The notes: generated by a model from the letters alone, not told the origin. Shown: positions 23,280-33,597, counted from the stretch's first letter. The stretch: DNA of 64,000 nt from Diaporthe sp. PMI_573 (GCA_021399435.1 JAJTUP010000094.1:167643-231642), one strand, 5' to 3'. Numbers and translations are program-made.

Positions 23280-23843
23280 TGCTTCATGGGTCGCTCAACG
23301 TTGGTCGTTTGCAAGTCTGCTAAGAGCAGCCCTTCATTCGTGGCTGTTGAAAGTTACGAAATAAAAGCGGCGGGAGGTCTTGATTTGTGGCTTTTGGAAA
23401 TCACGAAATAAAGGTGGGTACCTCGTATCGCCACCCCCGCGTTTCGTGACTGTTCGAAATTAGTCCCAGGGAGTATGCCGGTCAGAATTATGCAGCCGGG
23501 AATCACATTCTGTGACCCACTCACACCAATTGCGTTCAGACAAGGTCGCTACTTGCATGCAAAAGCTAATTAGGGGTGGGGCTAGATTTATACAGAAGAG
23601 CTCACTGGGGGGGGGGTGTCTGTCTCACAACTTAGTCTTGATGTGAAATATGTCAGTCCTGCAGCCAGATCTGGTTGCCTTATTGCCTCTGTACAACGTG
23701 TCTCTCTGTGAGGCCAGATCTGGTTGCCTTACTTTCCTTGCTTACATTTCTAGTCGCCGCCTTTCCATTAGGCTTTTGTATCACTGTTGGCAAAGCCCCT
23801 GATGTTAATCACGACCGTTTCTGCCCCTGTGCCACGTCGCTAG
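23280..23843. other. intergenic with short direct repeats
   Basis: GCCAGATCTGGTTGCCTTA occurs at 23664 and again at 23713. Around 23330-23460 a motif of the form GTGGCT-GTTGAAA-TTACGAAATAAA appears two to three times in degenerate tandem copies. No gene seen; the left part is the promoter side of the minus-strand hypothetical gene. Confidence 0.5.
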
Positions 23844-24650
23844 GCTAAGGGGAACGATCATGACATCTACCACGAGGACCGACTAGACAATGACGATGAG
23901 AACGGTGGAATCTTTCGAAAGTATACGATTGAACAGGTAATATAATCATCACCCGTGCCGGAGTTCCCTGCTTATGTTCACTAGAAAGTTGAAGAGATTC
24001 CTGAAGAGCTCCTCACGAGGCCATCGGACAATGAGATATGGAGGCGCTATCTTGTCCTTATACTCCAACTCGAACCTCTGCTGCCCTTTCTTGAGAAAGT
24101 TTTCTCCAAGCACATTGTCGGGAAGACTTCGGATGATAAGTATTACGATGTCGTTATGTGCGACTCTTGCGCCCAATACCTCCGCCGTGTCGGTTGCGCA
24201 TTCGAGCTCGAGTATCATGATTTCGAGCTCGTCAACGCCGAGTCTGCCAAGTCCGCCGAGTCCATCGATTTTGTTCACATCGAGTCCGCCGAGTCCGCCG
24301 AGTACATCGATTTCGTGTCTGTAGATGTCGTTTTTGTCGAATTTGCAAGACTCGAGTTTGGTGATCTCGAGTCCACGGACTCTGGTGAGCTTGTTTCCGA
24401 CAAGAGCGAGTCAAAAGAGCTCCGAAAATCCTTCCATTATGACGTGTCGCAGCCAAAACAGAGAGAGATCGAGGTCTACGGAATCCACGAAGCTACAGCG
24501 AGGGCCGATTCATCATGGACGCCGTGCGTGCGATTTCCTCGGCGAAGCACGGACGAGGCCTTGACCGATATTACCTTTCCAGCCTCGATTACACCAACAC
24601 CTGCGGCCTCTCGGTTGCAATCAAATGGGCGATCTTTCTCCGTGATGTAA
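23844..24650 (+). CDS. hypothetical acidic protein with Ser-Ala-Glu repeats (5' end not found)
   Basis: An exon open from 23844 ends at 23936 (Y-H-E-D-R-L-D-N-D-D-E-N-G-G-I-F) and joins in phase, through a GTAATA...CACTAG intron, to a frame running from 23985 to 24650. The second exon reads V-E-E-I-P-E-E-L-L-T-R-P-S-D-N-E-I-W-R-R-Y and then L-L-P-F-L-E-K-V-F-S-K-H-I-V-G-K. From about 24210 to 24320 the DNA has short in-frame repeats of GAGTCCGCCGAG giving E-S-A-E-S/K-S-A-E. A possible metal site C-D-S-C-A-Q-Y-L-R-R-V-G-C precedes the repeats. No start codon was found upstream because of a TAG at 23841. Family unknown; could be a remnant. Confidence 0.4.
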
Positions 24651-24715
24651 AGGTACATGCTCTTTGTGTGATCAAGCCCTGCGAGAAGAATCTAACAGCA
24701 GCTAGTCTTCTAAGC

Positions 24716-25514
24716 AAGATGTTATAGCCAAGGAACGGAAGAACCCCTTCCAGGACATCCTGGAAAGCAAATCGATTCCGGAGAGTGACAAGCTGCTATC
24801 GCGCTTATCTGCAGAAGGCATTGTGCTCCTCAATGCAGGTACAGAAACGACGGCTTGGTCACTGTCTATCGTTACGTTCTACGTACTCTCACGGCCCGGC
24901 ATCCTCACCCAGCTGACGGCGGAACTGATGCAAACTTTTCCAGAAAAGCGAATTGGTTCATGGATTCAGTTGGAGAAGCTTCCCTTTTTGGGTGGCGTGA
25001 TCTTGGAAGGCCTCCAGCTGTCGTATGGCGTATCAGGCCGCACACCAAGGATCGCCAACGAGGAGGACCTAGTGTATCGCGGAGATATCAAAGGTACCAC
25101 TCAGGCAGAACACGTCATACCAAAAGGATGGCCAGTCGGCATGTCTTCTGCCATTATGCACCATAACGAAGAAATCTTTCCAAATTCCGAGGCCTTCCTA
25201 CCCGAGCGGTGGTTCGACCAGGATGGGAACAGAAATAAAGGACTGGAACGGTGCTTGCTCTCGTTCTCGCGGGGTAGTCGGCAGTGCCTGGGCATCAAGT
25301 AAGTTCGAGCTTTGTTGACCAGGGCACGGATGCTGACCGTATGTGAAGTCTTGCATACTGCGAGCTGTATCTCGCAGTAGCCCTCTTGACTCTCAGCGTC
25401 TTTCCGCGAATGACCCTGTTTGATACAACTGAGGACGATATCAAATATGACCACGATCTTTTGGTTCCAATGACAAAGAAGGGATCTCAGGGTATAAGGG
25501 TCATTGTTCTGTAG
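24716..25514 (+). pseudogene. cytochrome P450, C-terminal half
   Basis: Two exons, 24716-25298 and 25349-25514, joined in phase by GTAAGT...GTGAAG. Visible P450 elements: the I-helix oxygen-activation motif A-G-T-E-T-T (about 24835), the K-helix region E-G-L-Q-L-S-Y-G-V, the P-E-R-W-F block, and the heme loop F-S-R-G-S-R-Q-C-L-G with the Cys ligand. The K-helix Glu-x-x-Arg is altered to Glu-x-x-Gln; the codon is CAG where CGG would restore Arg, a transition. The N-terminal half (membrane anchor, helices A-H) is missing: sequence just upstream does not read as P450. A truncated and probably non-functional copy. The C-terminal tail ends normally. The style fits fungal secondary-metabolism P450s, but no cluster surrounds it. 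Confidence 0.85.
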
Positions 25515-25649
25515 AGTGGCAGGGTATTGGTGGGGGAAAAACTTGAGGGTTCGGGTCACAGGTCTATTTCAATCGTCCTAGACTCCTGAATAAGTGACTT
25601 GACATGTGTGAAGGTTAGCAAGGTACATATAAAGTGGAGAAAGATGCAT
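25515..25649. other. short gap, nothing recognised
   Basis: Between the P450 stop and the last recognisable gypsy sequence. Confidence 0.4.
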
Positions 25650-26860
25650 AAGGGTCTTTTAACCCAAAATCCATAGCATCTGAGGTCCAGCTGAGCAAAG
25701 TCGCCGGAGTTCTGAGGGATTACAAATGGATTTTTGGAGAGCAGATTCCTCATCAGCATTGCTCAGTCTGCAAACCACTACTAAGATGCTGTCGAATTGC
25801 ACCTTACCGTATTAATTCACCAAATTAGTCCAACCCCCTGTCAGTGGCAGAAGCCAATTGAACTCTGTATTCAAAGGAAAAGTGGAGAGATCTGGTGGTT
25901 CAATGTGGCTCAACGAAAACCCTAAACCATCCTTAGACTGTCACTAAGCCGTGTTAAGGAAGGGCGATGACGGGGGTTTGGGCGAATTTGGTGAATTAAT
26001 ACGGTAGTTAAGGGTTCTCGTGAGAGAGGTAGCTTGACGATGAAGTCTAGACTGATGGATGACCATACAGTCGTAGGTACTGGTAGGGGCTTCAAGAGTC
26101 CATAAGGTTTGTGCCGTGAGGTCTTGTTCTTGTTGCAAGAGTCGCATTCTCTGATGATCTGTTCTGTCCTTCGTCTGAGGTTCGGGATTTGGTGGTAGCG
26201 CTGGATTCTGTTGACCGTTGCTGTAACTCCTTGATGGCCGTGTGCCGGAGCTTCGTGTATTTCCTTGATCAGTTTGTCTTATTCTTCGGGATCTGTAGGT
26301 GTTTCTGTTGATGTGGGCTGGACTCTGATTGTAATGTCGAGTTCTCGGTTGAGTACGAGACTTCCGTCTTTCTGAGTCTTGAATACTGTCCATTGTTGAG
26401 GTGATTCCTTGTCTTGGTGGTCGGGTCTTCTGCTGAGCGCGTCTGCTCTTGCATTCTTTGTTCCGTCCACGTGTATGACCTTGATGTCGAATTGTGACAT
26501 GAATTCCACATATCTGACCTGCCTTTTGTTGAGCTCCTTTGTCGTTGTGAAGGTTGTCAGGTTCTTGTGATCCGTGTAGAGCTTAATCTGTTTCTTGGCT
26601 CCGATGAGATAGTGTTGCCATTCCTGAAACGCGTACACTATTGCCATGAATTCCTTGTCTGGAGTAGCGTAGCGTGTCTCTGGTCCGTTGAATTTCTTGC
26701 TGAAGTTTGCGATGATGCGTACTTGCTCTTGGCCGTCTTTCTGAGTGAGTTCTCCGCCTGCTGCGTCGTCTGAGGCGTCTGTATGAATCTCGAATTCCTT
26801 GTTGGGATCTGCTTCTTCGAGCACCACGCATGCATCAGTCACAGGGCAGTTAGGCTCCTG
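25650..26860 (-). pseudogene. Ty3/gypsy pol fragment: RNase H and start of integrase
   Basis: From about 26820 down to 26279 the minus strand reads a gypsy RNase H: E-I-H-T-D-A-S-D-D-A-A-G-G, F-S-K-K-F, T-D-H-K-N-L, and D-G-T-K-N-A-R-A-D-A-L-S-R-R. After an in-frame TAA the same frame continues with the integrase zinc-binding domain, H-E-A-P-A-H-G-H then C-D-S-C-N-K-N-K (H-x-H and C-x2-C), and the start of the catalytic core L-D-F-I-V-K-L-P. A 198-bp MITE interrupts at 26004-25807; removing it together with one TA joins P-L-T to K-V-Q-F-D-S-I-L-V-V-V in frame. Reverse transcriptase, protease, gag and LTRs are not present next to it. A dead fragment. Confidence 0.88.
25807..26004. mobile_element. 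198-bp MITE with TA target duplication (Tc1/mariner type)
   Basis: Perfect 20-bp terminal inverted repeats CCGTATTAATTCACCAAATT, continuing imperfectly for about 15 more bp, flanked on both sides by TA. No coding capacity. The insertion splits a gypsy integrase reading frame; taking out the element and one TA restores the expected amino-acid sequence across the junction, which fixes the boundaries. Confidence 0.93.
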
Positions 26861-26932
26861 GGGTGGTCCGGATATGGCGGTTCGCAGGGGAGTACTGTGA
26901 ACTGTGCTGTCCGCTGGCGACGTACTGTACAA

Positions 26933-27648
26933 AATTATGATTCAAATAGTACCAATATGAACTTCTGGGCTAAGCTTGCTGTACTTCTGCTTGGTATAGC
27001 AGTGGTCCTTTCGCGAGATTTGGAATGTATACTGGCATCCATCTCCATTCTCTCGTCAGCCCAGTCCACCCAATATCACGTTCGTACCTCAGCCATGAAG
27101 AAGTACGTAATGTGAGTGCCCGAGATATAGTATTTCAAGGAATGTACTATCTTACCGTACAGTACTTATTGGATGATATTCATTTCTTTCTTTTTTGGTT
27201 TCTAGCGCCAAATTCCCGGGCTTCTAGCCAGCTTCTCTTGCAATTCGGGGCTAGCCTGGGCCCCAGTCAAGCATATGGGTCACCTTCCGCTCAAAAGAAT
27301 TCCAAACTTTTCTGAAGGGTTGATGTATTGGCTTATTCTGTTCTATTCCAGCGAAGAGCTTGTTCTCAATCCCATTCGATATAAGGCGCGCCGTCCAGCA
27401 AACATCACCACTTGCGAAAGTTTCCAGATGGGTTGATTACAGTATCTGCGTTTCTGTTTTCTAAGTAAAGTACTTTTATTGAGAAGTACTGAACCTAGTA
27501 ATGCAAGGGCTCAAAGAATAATGAGAGGAAAAGCAAGCGAGAATCAGTTAACACATACAGAAAAGTACAGCACAGCACAAAGCAGTTCAATCATCAACCC
27601 AGACTGATATAAAACGACATAGGACGTTCAGCACCAGACACAATCACC
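26933..27648. other. AGTACT-rich region, no gene
   Basis: Contains repeated AGTAC/GTACT motifs (26926, 26949, 26990, 27103, 27144, 27155, 27469, 27485, 27566), similar in style to 35570-35770. TATAAA-like sequence at 27608 lies 40 bp before the ATG of the next frame. No protein-coding signal found. Confidence 0.4.
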
Positions 27649-28217
27649 ATGGTGCACTTATTCAAATGGGTTGCTGCATGCGTTTTCTACACTGAAATGC
27701 ACGTTGAAGGTTTGCAAATGATCCCTGATTCCTGTTGGTGTTCAATTAACTGACAAGCTATTGTAAAGTTGCTACATCAGACCCTGTGCAATTCCTGGTG
27801 GAACTACCAGATGTGTTTCTTTCATGGTCAACAGTAGTAGAGATTGATAGAGATGGCTTTTTCAACCATCTAAACAATGTTGATGCCGGATTTTGGGCGG
27901 GCCTTGCTGATGAGCCCATAGGGTCCCAGTTGTTGCTGAGCTGGGCGGGCATCAAGGCGGCATGTGCAATGACAAGGTATGCTGCAGTCAGGAGATGTGG
28001 AGATGAGATTGCAGTGCTTGTGGATCTAGATTGTTTTGAGACAAAACCAAGACCGCCCCAACGCCCCAAATGCAGCCGTTTTCTTTGGGGGTTCCGTTCC
28101 AGACGGCGTTCCTACACTCCCGTTTGGAACATGGACACTGGTGACACACCTCCTCAATCCTCTCATGGGTATACAACATTTAACCTCCTCTGGGTATCTC
28201 TGTGCCATCATTTCTAA
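27649..28217 (+). CDS. hypothetical small protein (uncertain)
   Basis: An ATG in the favourable context CACCATGG starts 20 codons (M-V-H-L-F-K-W-V-A-A-C-V-F-Y, possibly a weak signal sequence). A proposed intron (GTTTGC...GTAAAG, ending before about 27770) joins in phase to a longer frame with V-E-L-P-D-V-F-L-S-W-S and D-A-G-F-W-A-G-L-A-D-E-P-I. The donor is not canonical, which lowers confidence. The last 60 codons look non-coding, so another intron or an earlier stop is likely. The gene ends 14 bp before the stop of erdS on the other strand. No family recognised. Confidence 0.35.
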
Positions 28218-28230
28218 CGACCTCCACTAC

Positions 28231-31196
28231 TTAGTCCTCGAAAAACTGAATGATGTGCTTGAAGTCCCGCACGCCGAGGCCCATGCGAGGGTAGCAAATA
28301 TAGACCGGCTCGCCGTACGCGCCGAACTTCTCGCGGAACTCGCTCCTCTTGTTCAGACGCAGGCTCTTGATTATGGTGTCGTACGTCTTGGCGAGGAACT
28401 TGGCGCGGACGCCGCCCAGGTGCGCCCCGGGCACCAGCTTCTCGCTGACGCCAGCGCCAAAGGTGACGGGCCCGTTCAGCGCCGCCAGCGCCGTCTGGAT
28501 GGTCGCCTCGATGACGCCCGACGGCGTGCCGGGCATGTCGAGCGCCCACTTGACCTGCCAGCCGTGCCGCGGTGCCAGCTGCGCCAGGACCACCATGGCC
28601 ATGACCTTCTTGACCTTCTTACCGTCCTCCTGAATGTCCTTCTGCGCCGCAAAGTAGCGGCGGTGGTCCATGTCGACCCACGGCCTGATCTCGGTCAGGT
28701 GCACCTGCTTCTTGCCTTTGCGCTTCTCCATCCACTGCTCTGTGGCCGAGTCCGCGCGGCGGATGAATTCCTCGTCGGGCCGTAGCTCTTCGATGTCGAT
28801 GCCCTCGCGCTCGACCTTTCGCGCCTCGCGGCCCTGCGGACCGGCAGCGTGCTTGTCCGCGTCCGCGCGCTGCTGCTCGACGCAGGTGAGGGTGCGCCAT
28901 CCCAGGTTGCGGCCGAGGACTTCCTGCACGGACTCAGACACCAGCATCCAGATGGGCGTGAGCTTCAGGTCCTTCTCGACGAATTTGACAAAAGCCTTGG
29001 CGACCTCGCTGACCTGGGATGGGTCGCAGAGTGGGTCGCCTATTATCATGGCAAACTTGTTGTCCTTTTTGACATAACCCACAACCGCGCCCGTGGTTCC
29101 GTGCCGCCAGATCTCGAACCGGTCGTCAAGCCACGACGTGTTGGTAGCGTCGCCGTAGTTGGCGATCAGCTTCTCGAGCGGGTATTCGTTGACGCCCTCC
29201 GGCCTGACCTGCTTCGTGTCGCAGTCTGGGTGGGGAAGCCGCACGTTTCGCTCAGGCAGGGACTTGGGGTCGCGGTGGTACAGGGTGGCGTATCTCACGT
29301 CAACGAGCTGGAGGGTCCAGGCAAGGATGCGCTCGAGACCGAGGCCAGCGCCGGCGTGGGGTGGCGCGCCGAGGTCGAAGGCTGCGAGGTAGTATTCCAT
29401 GCCGTCTTCTGACATGCCCATTTGCTTCATGTTCTCCCGCAGCCTGGTGGCATCGTAAATACGCTGGCCACCGGAGCAGATCTCTTGGCCGCGGATAAAC
29501 ATGTCGAAAGAGTTGGTCCACTTGGGGTCGTTGGGGTCCTTATGGGTGTAAAATGGTCGCGTGTTGGCGGGGAACTTGTCCAGGACGTAGTAATCGGTCT
29601 TGTACTTCTCCTTGACGAGTTCGCCGAGGCGTATCTCGTTCCTGGTCGACAAATCTTCTTCATCAACATCGATCCCGTCATCGCGCAGCATCTGGAGACC
29701 CTGGGTGAAGGGAATGATGGGTGTCTCCTCGAGCCAGACGAGATCCTCGGATGGCCACCGCTCACGAACGATTTGAAGCTCGGGCATGGACTGGAGGGTG
29801 CGGAACACCTCCTTGAGGAAACTGTCCACTTCGCGGATCACTTCACGGTAGTCTTTTTGGATAGCCATCTCGATGTCGAGGCCGGTGTACTCGGCAAGAT
29901 GGCGTTTGGTGTTTGAGTTCTCGGCACGGAAAACTGGACCGATCTATTCGACAAGTCAGCTACTGTTCGACTGGACAAGCATGGCGGACGTTTGAGGGCT
30001 GCCAAGCGGTGGCCAGCTCGGTGAAAGAAACCGTCCAAGTGATGCTGGGCATCCTGAAGAAAAAAAGGCAGGTCTTCCGAGCGGAAGGGGAAACAGTGTT
30101 AGTCACCTACCTCATACACCTTGCCAAAGTCGGCAGAGACCGTCATCTGCTTGGCCAGCTGAGGGCTCTGGGCCAGGAAAGCGCGGCGCCCGAAATAGTT
30201 GACCTTGAAAACCTCGGCACCGCTCTCTGTGGCCGCGGGCTGCAGCTTCGGGGTCTGGATCTCGATGAAGCCATCGCGGTCGAGGACCTCGCGGAACTTG
30301 CGGGTGACCATGGCCCTGATGCGGAACAGGGCCTGGTTGCTGGGGTGCCTGAGGTCGAGGATACGGTTGTTCAGGCGGGCTTGGGTGGTCTCTGGGGGCT
30401 CGTAGTTGTCGAAGGGCAGGTCGCGGGCCGCGTTGACGAGGTGGACGGAATAGACCTTGACCTCCAGTTCCTTATGAGTGGCGGAGCGGATGGGCTCCGG
30501 GGGAACCTGAAGGGTGCCGGTGACCTGGACGAGCGACTCTGGCTCGAGGCGCTGCACCCACTTGACAAAGTGGGAGGAGGTGTCGTGCTGCAAGACACCC
30601 TGGATGGAGTGGGTCTGGTCGCGGAAGAGGAGGAAGTCGAGGTGCTTGGAGACGTTGCGCTGGTGGTGTATGCGGGCGTGGAAGGTGACTTCTTTACCCG
30701 CTGGGAGTTCAGTAACCTCCTTGATGGTGAGGAGCTCCTTTGCGTCCATGGCCAAGCCGTACCTCGCGCGGGTCTCCTCGTCCTCCTCCTGCATAGTGAG
30801 CTGGTCCTCGAGCTTCCTCCTCTCCTCTATCTCCTCTCGTTCGGCCTGCAGCCTCAAGGCCTTGGTCTCCTTCCTGGCGTTTCTCTCCTCTGTTCGGCGG
30901 CTGGCCTTGCCCAGGCTCGAGCTGGAGCCTGACGAGCTGCTGCGGGCATGGCCGTTTGTGCGGGCGTTGCCATTTGTCCTCGTGCCATGATCAGCACTGG
31001 ACCGTGGTGACAGTGCCCTGAAGGCGTTCTGCAGGGCTGTCATCTTTAACGACAAGAAACCAGGAGTTCTGGTGGTATTTGTATTGGTGTTGTTTTTGAG
31101 GTTGGTCTTGTTGTCCTTGTTCGTTCTGGTACTGCTCTTGGTGGTGGTGGAGTCTTGTTCTTCCTTGCTGTTGTTGTCCGCACAGAAGCAGGACAT
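28231..31196 (-). CDS. erdS: ergosteryl-aspartate synthase: AspRS-DUF2156 fusion
   Basis: Two exons, 31196-30111 and 29943-28231, joined by GTAGGT...GAATAG in phase 0, give 932 residues. Order of parts: a Ser/Asn-rich leader; a charged helix (about 95-150); an OB-fold anticodon-binding domain (about 165-260); a class II aspartyl-tRNA synthetase core with motif 2 V-F-R-A-E-N-S-N-T-K-R-H (about 366-377) and motif 3 G-L-G-L-E-R (about 562-567); then a DUF2156 aminoacyl-tRNA transferase domain (about 617-925) with W-L-D-D-R-F-E-I-W-R and G-D-P-L-C-D-P. This fusion is the known fungal ErdS: the synthetase charges tRNA-Asp and DUF2156 passes aspartate to the 3-beta-hydroxyl of ergosterol at membranes. 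The gene is not the housekeeping AspRS, which lacks DUF2156. No break seen. The start may instead be the internal Met of M-T-A-L-Q-N-A (about residue 52). Confidence 0.95.
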
Positions 31197-31388
31197 CTAA
31201 CGAAGGAAACAACAGTATGGGTTAGCAGAGTATCTTGGCGGATCGGGGTATCGACGTGTGGTTACTTCCACGGACGTCGTCTCGCGATTATATGTACGAT
31301 TCCCCAGACGTATTTTAACTCTCTGGCAAGCTCCGACTGACGATTCCATCCGGCCAGGTCGCGTCTAGGTCAAATTGCCACCTCGGCC

Positions 31389-32188
31389 ATGGATAGGACG
31401 CAATTGGCATCGAGGATTGAAAGTACAGTAGGGTTCAGGCCGCGACCCGGACAAGTGGAGGCGGTATACAAGCTCGTGGTGGATCAGCAAGACCTAATCC
31501 TGATTGCGCCTACTGGCTGGGGCAAGAGTGTCATCTTTCAGGCAGTTCCAGCTCTAAGCGGTGGAATTTGCATCATGATTATGCCGCTGACCCTCCTAGA
31601 AGAAGACCAGGTCAGTCTGCCTATTCTTGATAGCTATTGGGATAGCTTACCAGACATGTTTTATGCAGGCCAGATCAATATCTAAGATTCCAGGTTGCAA
31701 TCCATGCATGCTCAACGCAACCACGAACTCGCCAGCATTGCTTGAAGACATCAGGAATGCTACTTAAACTCATGGTGAGCGCGAGCTTTGAAGAACTAGG
31801 AACTACATGCTGATTCTGCAGTTCTTCTTGGTCCAGAGCTTGCGTTATCTGAAGCCTTCAGGAGCAAGGTGCTTAGAGACCCGTTGTTCCAAGAAAAGCT
31901 GGCTCTTATTGCCATAGATGAAGCTCATGTTGTATGGGAGTGGGGCCAAAATTTCAGAACATACTACAGGCGGCTGGTCGTACTGAGAAACCTCATTCGC
32001 CATTCTGTGCCGTGGCTGGCATGTTCCGCTGCACTCGATCCTCAAACTCTGCTTATGGTTAAGCAGTACTGTGGTTTTGATTCTGGCGTCTGCATCCAAC
32101 GTTGCTCTATTGATCGTCCAGGCATATTCATAGCCGTGAGGCAGATCATGCATCCTGTTACTACGTTCCGAGACCTAGAGGGATAGGT
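31389..32188 (+). pseudogene. RecQ-like DEAH helicase, N-terminal fragment
   Basis: Starts M-D-R-T-Q-L-A-S-R-I and shows F-R-P-R-P-G-Q-V-E-A-V, Walker A A-P-T-G-W-G-K-S (about 31508) and the Walker B box I-D-E-A-H-V-V-W-E-W-G (about 31915). Two introns are visible (GTCAGT...ATGCAG from 31610 and GTGAGC...CTGCAG from about 31776). In the middle exon an in-frame TAA near 31765 replaces the expected Tyr of a T-Y-T-H-V-L-L-G-P-E block. After T-T-F-R-D-L-E (32183) the sequence switches to the inverted MADS-like copy, so the second RecA domain is gone. Domain order matches RecQ-family helicases common in fungal repeat-rich regions. Non-functional as it stands. Confidence 0.85.
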
Positions 32189-32205
32189 GGATTTCTTTAT
32201 AATTA

Positions 32206-32560
32206 TGTGCCTGTCATTATGGAATAAATGTTTTTAACGATCTGGAGAGCTGTCCTCATCAACGGCTTCTTGCCATTCTCCTTGGGCGCTACTGGGTTTA
32301 GTTGGATGATGAATTTCTGGCAATGGATATGTGAGCATCTGACAAGCAATTAGCGCCAAATGTTGCTAATAAATGCAATGTCTCGACTAACAATGTCGCT
32401 TAGAGGCGGCGGCCACCTTTTGTTTCCTGGATTCGAGGAAAACACATAAAATTTTCCATTCTTGTAAACGGCGAGAAACGCCTCCCCCCCACATTGAGTA
32501 TGAAGTCCTTCTACCTTTTTCATGATCGTCCGTAGTCGCTTTCGAAACATCTCACGTTCT
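32206..32560 (-). pseudogene. MADS-box-like gene, copy 1 (5'-truncated, inverted)
   Basis: Near-identical to 35926-36480 read on the opposite strand. It begins inside the MADS-like domain (E-M-F-R-K-R-L-R-T-I-M-K-K-V-E-G), lacks the first about 20 residues, and carries the same intron. Unlike the other copy it has no 210-bp insertion: the second exon reads straight from L-P-E-I-H-H into P-T-K-P-S-S-A-Q-G-E-W-Q-E-A and ends D-E-D-S-S-P-D-R before TAA at 32236-32234. It therefore shows the uninterrupted 3' end of the gene. It is sandwiched between the helicase fragment and a hAT fragment. Confidence 0.85.
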
Positions 32561-33135
32561 ACCGCATGGCCATCGCCCTCCACCCAGCCTACCAATTCGA
32601 ATACTTCAGGGAGAAGCGGTGGAAGCGAGAGGATTGGATAAAGACAGCAGAGAAGGAGCTTACTGTATATTACGATCGCTTCGCCGCAGTCACGGTGGCC
32701 ACTGAGCACGTCGACCAAGCCGAGACCTCTCCTTCTTCCTCGCCGACAATCGATGACGAATTCGATGCTTGGGGCCATACAACAGATCGACCACGCCGTG
32801 GCAAGAGGAGGAAGGTGGAGACTGAGTGGGAGATCTGGATAAAGCAGGTGCCGTCGAAGGATGACATGACCGTTAAGAATCCTCTGGCGTGGTGGGTGGA
32901 CCGACGCCACGTATGGCCTATTCTCAGCAAACTTGCTCTTAACATCTTCAGCACGCCAGCCATGAGCGCAGAGCCAGAGCGCGTATTCTCTGACAGTAGT
33001 GAGCTCATCACTGACAAGCGCAACGGCCTCGGCGATGACACAGTTGAAGCTGAGATGATACAGAAGAATTGGATTACTTCAAAGATCTTGCGCGGGATTT
33101 CTACACCAAGAGGTCTATACAAATTACCTGATTAG
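32561..33135 (+). pseudogene. hAT transposase C-terminal fragment
   Basis: Open frame reading A-L-H-P-A-Y-Q-F-E-Y-F, then a linker with a K/R-rich patch, and the dimerisation domain N-P-L-A-W-W-V-D, L-A-L-N-I-F-S-T-P-A-M-S-A-E-P-E-R-V-F-S and L-G-D-D-T-V-E-A-E-M-I-Q. The catalytic core upstream is absent; the left boundary is the inverted MADS-like copy. Differs clearly from the hAT proteins at 2373, 37440 and 44487, so it comes from another hAT lineage. Confidence 0.88.
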
Positions 33136-33272
33136 GCATAGTATATCAAGTACTTGACAAGTTGTCAATCGAGGCCGCTGATTAGTCAAGTCAAGCTTCA
33201 ATCGAGCTGAGATAGGTTCAATCAATCGAGTTTGAGGGCCGAAATTGAACTCGATTGATTGTTAGCCACACT
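33136..33272. repeat. subterminal repeats of a hAT element
   Basis: Repeated AATCGAG/CTCGATT motifs in both orientations (CAATCGAGC, CAATCAATCGAGTTT, AACTCGATTGATTG) just 3' of the hAT dimerisation domain, as expected for a hAT right end. Confidence 0.55.
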
Positions 33273-33293
33273 GTTGATTCTAACCGGGTGGCA

Positions 33294-33597
33294 GAGCTGG
33301 ACGCGATTAAGAAGAAGAAAGCGGAGCTCGAGGAGGAGCTCGCCGCGCTTCGAAAGGACACCACCAAGCTCAAGCGCAAGATCAAGGATCCGAAGGCGGT
33401 CGAGGAGGGTGACGCGTGGACAATCCCGTGTATGCAGTGCGTCAGCCCTCATGCACGGCCAGAACAAGACAGGCACCTTCGAGTGTATTTCGCACACTGG
33501 TCAGGGAAGCCGATGCTATCGGTCGGATACCTTTTGTGGTAGGTTTTGGTTCATGGAGGAGATTGGAAATGCTTTTTCTGACGTACTAGGCTTTTGA
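33294..33597 (+). other. coiled-coil/Cys-rich open frame, probably a remnant
   Basis: Reads a lysine- and glutamate-rich helix (K-K-K-A-E-L-E-E-E-L-A-A-L-R-K) followed by G-D-A-W-T-I-P-C-M-Q-C-V. In the frame shifted by one the cysteine pattern continues (C-I-S-H then S-R-C-Y), so a frameshift is likely. The helix plus C-x2-C arrangement resembles short proteins often seen in fungal accessory regions; no function is known to me. Confidence 0.4.

Noticed and set aside
28036..30990. Long plus-strand open frames of 135-339 codons opposite erdS
   Set aside because: They are antisense frames opened by GC-rich codon use of erdS and show no domains.
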